A stretch of 22,700 bases of DNA from a virus. This document shows positions 6,418-13,490 of this stretch, piece after piece. The notes beneath the pieces are model-generated. The model searched no databases. It was not told the origin of the DNA and saw nothing but the letters and a program-made list of their open reading frames with translations. A program made the translations under genes and the position numbers. Location of the stretch: the IMG/VR virus record IMGVR_UViG_3300033143_000565, positions 1 through 22,700 of that record, one strand, 5' to 3'. Numbering within the stretch: position 1 is the first letter of the stretch; the number at the start of each line of letters is the position of its first letter.

Positions 6418-6614
6418 TAGTAGCAGAAGTAGACCTTAACAGATTCAGAGAGCGTTGTAACAATGAGATGGACAATGGCTACGAACCTGTTGGTGGTATG
6501 GTGGTGAAGGGAGAGGGTAATAGAGTTGAATACTTTCAATCCTTTGTTCTAAAATATGAACAACCTAAGAGTAAAGTGGGACGACCTAAGAAGGTGACAA
6601 TTAATGATAAGTAA
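6399..6614 (+). CDS. DUF1737-like protein with AT-hook-like tail
   Basis: A 71-residue protein. Residues 4-50 (YIVVAEVDL, FRERCNNEMDNGYEPVGGMVV, EYFQSFV) follow the pattern of DUF1737, a small alpha/beta domain in which a strand is followed by a helix, a G-[WY]-x-P-x-G-G turn and two further strands ending in a Q-x-[ML/F]-V motif. After it comes a basic tail, KSKVGRPKKV, whose GRPKK resembles an AT-hook, a minor-groove DNA-binding motif. It overlaps copy C by 19 bases and the methyltransferase by 11. Assignment to DUF1737 is by eye; function unknown. Confidence 0.6.
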   Translation: MASKYIVVAEVDLNRFRERCNNEMDNGYEPVGGMVVKGEGNRVEYFQSFVLKYEQPKSKVGRPKKVTINDK

Positions 6615-7119
6615 AGAAGAGAACATCAAGGAGTATTACATTGACCAATACAAACAGATTCACTCTAGTAAAGTCTATGGCGTTAGCTCTAAGCATTTGG
6701 TTGGTGCTATCGCTCCTCTTGTACGTGAGTTTGATAGCATCCTAGACTATGGCTGTGGTCAGAGTGAGTTTATTGATGGTATGCCCAACAAAGTAAAACA
6801 TCGCTACGACCCAGCTATTCCTAAATATCAGGAGCAACCAGACCCTAGCGATGTTGATGTTGTTACTTGTAATGATGTTATGGAGCACGTACCAGAAGAG
6901 GCCGTAGATGAGGTGTTGAAAGACATTTATCGTCTAAGTGATAAGGCTGTCTTTGTTATTAGTTTAGTTGAAGCAGCAGCAAGGCTACCTAACGGAGAAA
7001 ACGCCCATACCACAGTGCGGAGTAAAGCATGGTGGACTGAGCGCATTGGTAAGGTGTTTGGAAAGACACAACAAATGAAGCATAAACGTAATGGAATCTT
7101 ATTCTTAAAGACGTTTTAA
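6604..7119 (+). CDS. SAM-dependent methyltransferase (class I)
   Basis: A 171-residue Rossmann-type methyltransferase. Motif I is ILDYGCGQSEF (46-56), the acidic strand-2 end is at about D69, and motif IV-like VDVVTCNDVMEHV (84-96) is followed by the helix EEAVDEVLKDIYR. A later AHTTVRSKAWWTE segment (134-146) is typical of a phage-borne subgroup. There is no DPPY/NPPY motif, so it is not an obvious DNA-base methyltransferase; a small-molecule, protein or capsular substrate is possible. It is the last gene of the plus-strand block; its stop overlaps the convergent GT29-like gene. Confidence 0.82.
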   Translation: MISKEENIKEYYIDQYKQIHSSKVYGVSSKHLVGAIAPLVREFDSILDYGCGQSEFIDGMPNKVKHRYDPAIPKYQEQPDPSDVDVVTCNDVMEHVPEEAVDEVLKDIYRLSDKAVFVISLVEAAARLPNGENAHTTVRSKAWWTERIGKVFGKTQQMKHKRNGILFLKTF

Positions 7120-7614
7120 ACTACCATCTGAAATTAGCGCCTCAAGGAAGAGGCGTTCTTTCTTCCAATCATGCGATGTATAAGGCATCTCGCTGGTGTA
7201 CCTATTCTTGGTAACGCCACTATCAAACCCCGTAATACTAATATCTCGTTCGTTCTGAACATTGAGTAACCACCAAATAGTAACATACCCAATAGAAGGC
7301 TTCCACTGACTATTGAATTCAGACCACATCTTCTTGTAGTCTTTCACGTCAATAAATGTTGTCTTAGGATACCATTCACTAGGCATATGACTCATCCTAG
7401 CTCTACTCTCCCCATTCAATCTCCATATCTCAGGGTGACCTGCTTTCATATAATGGTGTCTTATCTTCTTCTCGTGGTGTAGGAGAGCATCTACCCATAC
7501 ATCTGTACGGCCCTTATCCTTCACTCCCCAATTGAACCTAACAATGGTGTCATAGTCTTCTTCTTTGAAGTCTGCAACACCACTACCATTTCCTACCAGT
7601 AGTACCTTACTCAT
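7105..7614 (-). CDS. GT29 (sialyltransferase)-like protein
   Basis: A 169-residue protein resembling the catalytic core of glycosyltransferase family 29. All three sialyltransferase-type motifs appear in order: an L-like motif KVLLVGNGSG...IVRFN (3-28; VGN and the R-x-N end), an S-like motif KPSIGYVTIWWLL...ITGFD (105-131; P-S-x-G and the GFD turn) and a VS-like H148-x4-E153 (HDWKKE). TDVW at 37-40 also fits. It is short compared with eukaryotic enzymes, having no membrane anchor. It is the last gene of the virion operon, directly after the large internal protein, so it might act on a phage or host surface glycan. Whether it transfers sialic acid or another nonulosonic acid is unknown. Confidence 0.65.
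   Translation of the reverse strand: MSKVLLVGNGSGVADFKEEDYDTIVRFNWGVKDKGRTDVWVDALLHHEKKIRHHYMKAGHPEIWRLNGESRARMSHMPSEWYPKTTFIDVKDYKKMWSEFNSQWKPSIGYVTIWWLLNVQNERDISITGFDSGVTKNRYTSEMPYTSHDWKKERLFLEALISDGSLKRL
7137..7164 (+). terminator. Rho-independent terminator for the plus-strand operon
   Basis: CGCCTC (7138-7143) and GAGGCG (7150-7155) form a perfect 6-bp G+C-rich stem around the loop AAGGAA, followed by the T-rich tract TTCTTTCTT. A flanking G-T pair can extend the stem. It lies 18 bases past the methyltransferase stop and inside the coding end of the minus-strand GT29-like gene. On the other strand the stem is not followed by a comparable T run, so it is directional. Confidence 0.75.
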
Positions 7615-10600
7615 CAGTCATTCCTGCAATCTTAGCAGTCTTTCTAATTCCAGAGAAACTCTGCATTGGAGTATCACTACCCATAAGGAATCCAAGGAAA
7701 TCATCAGCCACACCTAAGATTGGTGGGAGCATAAGAGATAAGAATGCTTCAGAAGGCTTCTCTCTAGTTAATAGATATGAAGAAGCACCATAGTTACGCA
7801 TCATTGTAGTAATCACTACATCATCGAACTCTGCTGTCTCTTTACCTTCCATCCAAGCCTTAAGTTCTTCAACCCCTGCGTTAGATACGCCAAGTATACC
7901 AGCATGTGTCAATAGGTTCTTAGTAGCTTTTCCTGGCTTTCCTGCACGCATCTCCATCCACGCATCTCTTCGTACAGCATCAATCTGCTTAATTGTGAAT
8001 GTCTTAAGAGCATAGAACATACGTCCGTTAGGATGCTTCAAGTAATGTAGAGGCATCTCAGACATAGAGATTGGCTGCGCTCTAGAGAGTTCATGCCATG
8101 CCAGATATTTAATATCATCTGTAATAACATTACCCTTCTCTAAATCATCCAGCACCTTATTCATTTGGTCAGGAGTAAAGGCATCACGATACTTATCACG
8201 AATGTCTGTACGCCCCTTACCAGACTTAGCCATACGTCTGTATTGGCGAAGGCTTGCATTTAGAATAGTGTTCTTGCCTAGCTTATCAACAGCAGCAAAG
8301 CCTGATGCCATTAAACTACCTTTAAGTATCTTAGCTGTAGACCTCAGATGTTCAAATTCCTGTACGATGTTATCTAAACCTAACTCTTTCATATCAATCT
8401 CAGCCTTACCACTTAGCACCTTATTGACAGCCACTAGGGAGTCAGCAGCACTAGTCAGATAGATAGCACTTCCTAAGTCACCAAGCTGTGTAGCAGCAGA
8501 GAATGGATTAGCAAGAGTAGCCATGTATTGAACATCTTTAAGCATAGCAATTGCTGGACTAGTTTGTTGAGCACTCTCTACGAAACGAGCATAGAGTAGC
8601 TTCTTGATTATATCTTGGTCAGCATCAGCAATCTTACCTTTGGTGTACATATCTGCTGCATAGCGACCAATGGATTCTTTAACCCCTTCATCACCTTGTC
8701 CTACAGCCTTACCTCCAAAGAACTTACCAACCTGAATCTTTCCAGACATATTGATAATGTATTCATTTAGAGCTTCAACTGTATCAGCATAGTCAACCAT
8801 CTCATTAGAGGCCACCCTATCAAATACACGCTTAGCTGTATGGGTAGTGGATGTGGCAGTCTTCTTATATGCAGAAGTACCATAGTAGTCATTAAGAGCT
8901 TTAGTAACTTCTTTGTCACTGAGATACTTCTTAACAGCCTTCCTATCTAGCACTGTAGCAGACACTGGACTCCACTTCTTATCAAGAGCTTTATACTTTC
9001 TATTGATGTACTTAGCCAAAGCCTTATGCACCTCTAGGTTATCATAGCCCCTACGTTGCATTAATGCTTCATAGTTCTTAATAGTTCTAGGGAAATACTT
9101 CTGACCAACATCGCCAGATAACTGAATACCAGCTTGTTGAGCATCAACGAAGTCTCTATCAAGCTTATCATACACTTTCTGTATAACAGCCATCTTAGAA
9201 TCTACGTCAGGTATCTTATTATCAACCAACCAATCTCTAACCTTAGCTGGCTCAGAGTTGTTAATTAACTGTTCTGCTTTAGTCCTAATAGTGAGTCCAC
9301 CTTTAGCAGCCACCTTATTAGGGAGAGACTCCATAACAGACTTATATTCATCTTTAATATCAAGCCAACTCTTAATACGAGCTGCCTGTTGCATATCATG
9401 GCGCTTAAGGGCATGACCTAGTTGTGGATGAATAACGGATAGACGAGTGGTTACAGCACCAATGGTATCATCAATAACAGTACCAACAGTCTTAAGACCT
9501 TTCTTAGCCCTTCCTTTAAGTGTCATCATCTCATCCGCAAGCTGACCACCTTTAGCCAACACTTCCTCATCAGAGATGAAATACTTCTCACTCATTGCAG
9601 GGTCTGTTTCTGCTAGCTTAGCACGTACATCACTAGACATCTTAGTCTCTACCATAGCTCTACGAACAGCTTGTTCTGTAGGCATCTGGCGTAGGTGAGA
9701 GTCTTCAATAAGCTCAATAGCTCTTTCCCTCACCTTAGTCTCTGCTTTAATTACGTTCTTATTAAATGCTTTCTCTGCACGTACTTGATTTAACTTACCA
9801 ACACCCTTAACAGTACCTATAGTTAGTGGGCCTAGTACAGCGCCTATGGCTGTGTCTACACCTACAGCAGAGGCATCCACCTCACCAGTCTCTTTAAGCC
9901 CCCTAGATGTGCTCTCAGCGGCTGATATACCGCCAGACACACTAGCAGCCCCGCCAGCACCAGCTAACGCTTGTACGGGCTTAGAGGCTCCCTTAAGAGC
10001 TACAGAAGCGGCAGCCTTCTCCCATCCTACAGGTGTCAGCATTAGTTCAGGAGATGCCATCATAGAATTCATTAGCTCAGCAGTCATACCACCTGGGTCG
10101 TTGCTAAATGATTCAATCAAACCATCTACAATATCTCCAGCACTTCCTGTGTTAGTTTCAAACTCAGAGTCTAGCTTCTGGTACATATCACCATAGGCAT
10201 CCTGCAGTATTTCAAACTCATCAATCTGAGCCTCTGTAGCAGTGCCATCGTTAATCATCATCTCATATTTATCAAGCTGACGATTAAGAGAAGATAGAGC
10301 AGGAGTGGCACTAATAGCATCACCACGCTCTTGCTTATTCCTAGCATCAAACTCTTCATCAGGAGTAGTGAAGTATTGAATCATGTTAGCAGCAATAGAA
10401 TCCTCTTTGATGTTGGTCATTGGGTCTCTAATAGTTTCCCAAAAGCCATGAGGTGCTCTTACTTCTTGACTCTCAAATGAAGGAGCTGCAGGTGCTTCAG
10501 GTACATCAGTTTCCCAAGGCTCTTCCCAAGGCATAGCTGCCTCAACAGGAGCTGCAGCCTCAGACCAGTCTTCTTCCCAAGGTTGGGCAGCCATAGGTTC

Positions 10601-10651
10601 TTCTACAGCTACTATTGCCCCCTCTTCAGCATATTCTTCCCAAGGATTCAT
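7607..10651 (-). CDS. Large internal virion / DNA-ejection protein
   Basis: A 1014-residue protein, the largest complete gene in the window. The N-terminus carries three PWEE copies (3-6, 24-27, 41-44) plus a PWET in an acidic, Pro/Ala-rich leader. Next come a helical region, two Gly/Ala-rich hydrophobic segments (about 225-245 and 262-285), and a long charged helical body. Near the C-terminus are NPFSAATQLGDLGSA and GRMFYALKTFTIKQIDAVRRDA segments, typical of large phage internal proteins thought to be ejected into the cell, and a final hydrophobic LPPILGVADDFLGFL. No lytic transglycosylase or peptidase motif was found. It lies 3 bases after the previous gene and overlaps the GT29-like gene by 8. 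Role inferred from family-like features and position. Confidence 0.7.
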   Translation of the reverse strand: MNPWEEYAEEGAIVAVEEPMAAQPWEEDWSEAAAPVEAAMPWEEPWETDVPEAPAAPSFESQEVRAPHGFWETIRDPMTNIKEDSIAANMIQYFTTPDEEFDARNKQERGDAISATPALSSLNRQLDKYEMMINDGTATEAQIDEFEILQDAYGDMYQKLDSEFETNTGSAGDIVDGLIESFSNDPGGMTAELMNSMMASPELMLTPVGWEKAAASVALKGASKPVQALAGAGGAASVSGGISAAESTSRGLKETGEVDASAVGVDTAIGAVLGPLTIGTVKGVGKLNQVRAEKAFNKNVIKAETKVRERAIELIEDSHLRQMPTEQAVRRAMVETKMSSDVRAKLAETDPAMSEKYFISDEEVLAKGGQLADEMMTLKGRAKKGLKTVGTVIDDTIGAVTTRLSVIHPQLGHALKRHDMQQAARIKSWLDIKDEYKSVMESLPNKVAAKGGLTIRTKAEQLINNSEPAKVRDWLVDNKIPDVDSKMAVIQKVYDKLDRDFVDAQQAGIQLSGDVGQKYFPRTIKNYEALMQRRGYDNLEVHKALAKYINRKYKALDKKWSPVSATVLDRKAVKKYLSDKEVTKALNDYYGTSAYKKTATSTTHTAKRVFDRVASNEMVDYADTVEALNEYIINMSGKIQVGKFFGGKAVGQGDEGVKESIGRYAADMYTKGKIADADQDIIKKLLYARFVESAQQTSPAIAMLKDVQYMATLANPFSAATQLGDLGSAIYLTSAADSLVAVNKVLSGKAEIDMKELGLDNIVQEFEHLRSTAKILKGSLMASGFAAVDKLGKNTILNASLRQYRRMAKSGKGRTDIRDKYRDAFTPDQMNKVLDDLEKGNVITDDIKYLAWHELSRAQPISMSEMPLHYLKHPNGRMFYALKTFTIKQIDAVRRDAWMEMRAGKPGKATKNLLTHAGILGVSNAGVEELKAWMEGKETAEFDDVVITTMMRNYGASSYLLTREKPSEAFLSLMLPPILGVADDFLGFLMGSDTPMQSFSGIRKTAKIAGMTDE
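10510..10645 (-). repeat. Short repeats encoding PWEE motifs
   Basis: On the plus strand the core TCCCAAGG recurs near 10512, 10524, 10575 and 10638, in three cases as TCTTCCCAAGG. These encode the PWEE/PWET motifs at the N-terminus of the large internal protein. The spacing is irregular, so this looks like repeated short peptide motifs rather than a DNA site array. Confidence 0.7.
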
Positions 10652-10654
10652 ATC

Positions 10655-11821
10655 TTAAAGCTTCTTCCAGTTATTTTCATCGTAGGGGTCGCCACCTGTA
10701 AATTCATAACCGCCCTTCTGTGTACCTATAGCTGGGCCTCCAGCACCAGAGCTAACAGCTACATCAGCTTCAGTGAAGGCAACTCTATCGTTGATAGACC
10801 ATCCAATAAGCGGGATTCTCCAGCTTGTATCTTTAAGTGCTGGCTTAGCCATTTGGTAAGCTCGCTCCATAGCTGTTGCATCATCCAAGCTCTTGTCTTG
10901 CTTCTGTAGCTTATTAGCAATAGAACCAACAGAGTAGGTGAACTGCTCTAGGTGTCCAGATTCAAAGTCAGATTGACTATACTCATCGTCTTCCTTAATC
11001 TTAGAAAGAACAAGTTCTTCTTGACGCTTACTAGCTCCAGGAATTACACCACCAGCGCCTGCTCTACCAGCCTCAAGTTCTTCTTTTGTAGCAGCACGAT
11101 ATGTATAGCCCATCTTATCTACATCTACCCAACTACCACCTACACGAGCATAGTTAGTTTTACCAATAGAACCAATCTCAATGCGTTGGTCTTTAAGAGG
11201 TCCTTCAGTCATAATGTAGTGGTCACTCTTATTGGTGATGTTATTAATCTTACCACGGTCTGTCAAAGGAATCTTTCCAAACACGCCTACAGGCATCTCT
11301 GGTGCTTCTTTGTCTGCCTGCTTAGCTGTCTTAACGGCTTGGCTTAGACGAGATGTAGACGGCTTAAGTCCAAGTACATTAGCCAAACCCCAGCCATCAA
11401 ATGCTTTACGCTTAGCTTCAAAGTGGTCGCTATCTACAGACTGAGATGAATCATAATCATCAGCAGTGGGGTCAATAGGATACTTAGACCTAACAGAACG
11501 AATAAGAGCTTGAGGGTCACTCTCCCACTTCTCATATTGGTCTTGCATGAAAGCTTCTTGCTGGTCTTTAGGCATGTCTTTAGGCATAAGAGCAGAGGCT
11601 AGTTTACGTTGATTAACAACACCACCCTCTTTAGCATAAGCAAAGAACTCAGCCTGTCTTGCAGCGTTAGCTTTATTCATCTTATATGTAGCAGCATGAG
11701 CAGCCTCACGACGAGTACGGGCAGCAGAGAGCTGTTCATATTCACGTTCTTCTGCTACCTTTAGTTCTTTAGAGGAGCTCTCTAAGAACCCTGTAAGGAA
11801 ACTCTTTCCAACATTATTCAT
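10655..11821 (-). CDS. Putative internal virion protein (388 aa)
   Basis: Not recognised as a family. The N-terminal 60 residues are helical and rich in Ala, Arg and Glu (KVAEEREYEQLSAARTRREA), probably coiled coil. The centre is beta-rich with Gly and Tyr (TEGPLKDQRIEIGSIGKTNYARVGG). A Gly/Ala loop and a helical domain follow, and the C-terminal tail is Gly-rich and flexible (GGYEFTGGDPYDENNW). GGAGG about 9 bases upstream supports ATG 11821, which overlaps the preceding gene by 8 bases. It lies between a run of structural genes and the large ejection-type protein, so a virion role is likely, by context only. Confidence 0.6.
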   Translation of the reverse strand: MNNVGKSFLTGFLESSSKELKVAEEREYEQLSAARTRREAAHAATYKMNKANAARQAEFFAYAKEGGVVNQRKLASALMPKDMPKDQQEAFMQDQYEKWESDPQALIRSVRSKYPIDPTADDYDSSQSVDSDHFEAKRKAFDGWGLANVLGLKPSTSRLSQAVKTAKQADKEAPEMPVGVFGKIPLTDRGKINNITNKSDHYIMTEGPLKDQRIEIGSIGKTNYARVGGSWVDVDKMGYTYRAATKEELEAGRAGAGGVIPGASKRQEELVLSKIKEDDEYSQSDFESGHLEQFTYSVGSIANKLQKQDKSLDDATAMERAYQMAKPALKDTSWRIPLIGWSINDRVAFTEADVAVSSGAGGPAIGTQKGGYEFTGGDPYDENNWKKL

Positions 11822-12305
11822 TATCCATTCCCTCCACTGGGGTCATTAGTCCTTCAGCTTCTAACTTCACAGCTTTGGGAATCTTCTTCTTACCAATTGC
11901 TTTCTCAATAGCCATATCATTCTGAGCTGTCTTTAGTAGCTTAGGGTCAATAATCACTGGGTCAACTCCCACCTCTTTAGCCACAGCAATAAGCATTAGA
12001 GCTGTAGGTTCAATCAAGGAAAGGAGAAGGTCAGGAGTCCACATACCATCACGGAAGCCTTGTTTAACTAGCATCATTGCAACCTTAGATACAGGAATAT
12101 CTTCATTAAGCATGAATAAGATGTTACCAATCTTATCAGGATGGGTCATTTGTTCAAACAAATATTCCCTTGCTTCTTTAAGGTCTGTAATCTGTGGAGG
12201 TGTCTCCCAAGACATAGGAGTGCTTGGGTCTTGTGTCAAGCTTTGACCTGGAATTGGTGCATCCAGAGCGTTTGCTACTTTCTCATTTGGGTTCATACTT
12301 GGCAT
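11814..12305 (-). CDS. Conserved virion-module protein (163 aa)
   Basis: An acidic, mostly helical protein. After a flexible Pro/Asn-rich N-terminus (MPSMNPNEKV, LTQDPSTPMSWETPP) it has a helical core: KEAREYLFEQM, SKVAMMLVKQGFRDGMW, PDLLLSLIEPTALMLIAVAKEVGV, ending in a Lys-rich linker (IGKKKIPKAVK). The WETPP/KEAREYLF arrangement is reminiscent of a small protein seen beside internal virion proteins in marine phages, but I cannot name a family. An in-frame ATG at 12296 is an alternative start. It follows the previous gene by 10 bases and overlaps the next. Confidence 0.6.
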   Translation of the reverse strand: MPSMNPNEKVANALDAPIPGQSLTQDPSTPMSWETPPQITDLKEAREYLFEQMTHPDKIGNILFMLNEDIPVSKVAMMLVKQGFRDGMWTPDLLLSLIEPTALMLIAVAKEVGVDPVIIDPKLLKTAQNDMAIEKAIGKKKIPKAVKLEAEGLMTPVEGMDNE

Positions 12306-12315
12306 ATTAGTTCTC

Positions 12316-13314
12316 TTATACTGAGGTTATTGGTTGTAGGAAGCCTTGTCCGGCCCCTGTAATCTGTGTACGTTTAGATGCTTTACGCTGTCTCTGTTGG
12401 CCTAGTGTAACACCACTATCTCTAACTTGATTCTGTGCTATAGATTGTGTAGGCATCACTTCATTGTCAATAGCTCCGCCTCCATATGGTGCTGCTGATT
12501 CTTGAAAGCCAAGAGAAGGTGTTGCTTCTGTGTCCTTCATCATACTATATGCAGTGCTAACCATACGCTCAGGGCTTTGGTCTACCATGTTAGTTACATT
12601 GTATCCCATTGCTATTTGGTCCGCTGTTTTCTCATCAAAGCCAAATGCTTCAGCATTATTAGCAGCGAAACCAACTGGATTTGAGCCTGTTAACCCTGCA
12701 GCAACTTTACCTGCTCTAGCCACTGTAGTAGGAGCACCTAGCCTGTCTAAGTGACTAGCAGCGAAGCTAGCTGGGTCTCTAGCAAACTGAGCTACATCAC
12801 GAGCACTATCAATGAAAGACTTTGGAGCAGTTTCATCTGCTGCTAGTTCAGCAGCTACTTCATCATCTGTCTTTCCTATATTCTGCATCATATCACTAAC
12901 TTTAGAGACTAAAGAAGGAGCCATCATACTAAGTGGACCAAGAGCAGCAGCAACTGCAGGCATTACAGCAAATTCTGCAACAGCTACTAGAGCATCTGTA
13001 ATGAAGTTACTAGCGTGACCAGTTGCAGGGTCATAGCCATTCATCTGTTGAGAGAAATAATCACTAGCGAAATCATCACCACCTACATCTCCCCAAAAGC
13101 CTTCATCATAGCCTTCGTCTACATCACTCCATGCTACGTCAAACTCTGTTCCTGAGTACGGGTCCCAGCTATCGCTAGAGCCCCAATCACCACCAAAGCC
13201 ACCGCCTTCATCTTGCTCACCCCATGACTCACTGCCAAAGGAATCATCACCCCAGCCACTATCGCCATCGTCTCCGCCGAAGCCACCTGAGTCGTCACCG
13301 CTATCATCAGACAT
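12316..13314 (-). CDS. Virion-module protein with Gly/Asp/Ser/Trp-rich N-terminus (332 aa)
   Basis: The first 85 residues are low-complexity and very acidic, with Gly, Ser, Asp and regularly spaced Trp and Phe (SGWGDDSFG, SWGEQDEGGGFGGDWG, DSWDPYSG, EGFWGDVGG). A long hydrophobic helix follows at about 105-137 (ALVAVAEFAVMPAVAAALG), then Ala-rich helices, and a basic C-terminus (QRQRKASKRTQ, then GQGFLQP). This disordered leader plus hydrophobic segment plus basic tail fits an ejected or membrane-interacting virion protein. The ribosome site is weak; the start lies only 2 bases past the previous stop. No family recognised. Confidence 0.6.
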   Translation of the reverse strand: MSDDSGDDSGGFGGDDGDSGWGDDSFGSESWGEQDEGGGFGGDWGSSDSWDPYSGTEFDVAWSDVDEGYDEGFWGDVGGDDFASDYFSQQMNGYDPATGHASNFITDALVAVAEFAVMPAVAAALGPLSMMAPSLVSKVSDMMQNIGKTDDEVAAELAADETAPKSFIDSARDVAQFARDPASFAASHLDRLGAPTTVARAGKVAAGLTGSNPVGFAANNAEAFGFDEKTADQIAMGYNVTNMVDQSPERMVSTAYSMMKDTEATPSLGFQESAAPYGGGAIDNEVMPTQSIAQNQVRDSGVTLGQQRQRKASKRTQITGAGQGFLQPITSV

Positions 13315-13316
13315 AT

Positions 13317-13490
13317 TTATTTACCGTATAGGAATCTACGAGCTGCGTCACCACCTAGTTGAGCAGCAACAGCCTTGCCTACGCTAAGTTCTGTCTTAAC
13401 GTCAGGGAAGCTCTTTTGCATTTCATGTAGTCTACGTTGCATATCATCTTCTACACCTTTCAGTGTAGTGTTCTTATTTTGTGTATTCAT
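13317..13490 (-). CDS. Small 57-aa protein of the virion operon
   Basis: A small, charged, probably helical protein (VEDDMQRRLHEMQKSFPDVK) ending in a basic, Ala/Gly-rich tail (GGDAARRFLYGK). GGGAG at 13496-13500 places the start at ATG 13490, in a TAATG overlap with the previous gene, rather than the in-frame ATG 13502. Coupling on both sides supports it as real. No function is assignable; a small structural or assembly protein is the natural guess. Confidence 0.62.
   Translation of the reverse strand: MNTQNKNTTLKGVEDDMQRRLHEMQKSFPDVKTELSVGKAVAAQLGGDAARRFLYGK

Noticed and set aside
9846-10196. 116-residue plus-strand ORF
   Set aside because: Antisense to an Ala/Gly-rich part of the large internal protein; composition is that of a shadow frame.
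10952-11347. 131-residue plus-strand ORF
   Set aside because: Antisense to the 388-aa virion protein, no ribosome site, Cys/Ser/Leu-rich random-like translation.
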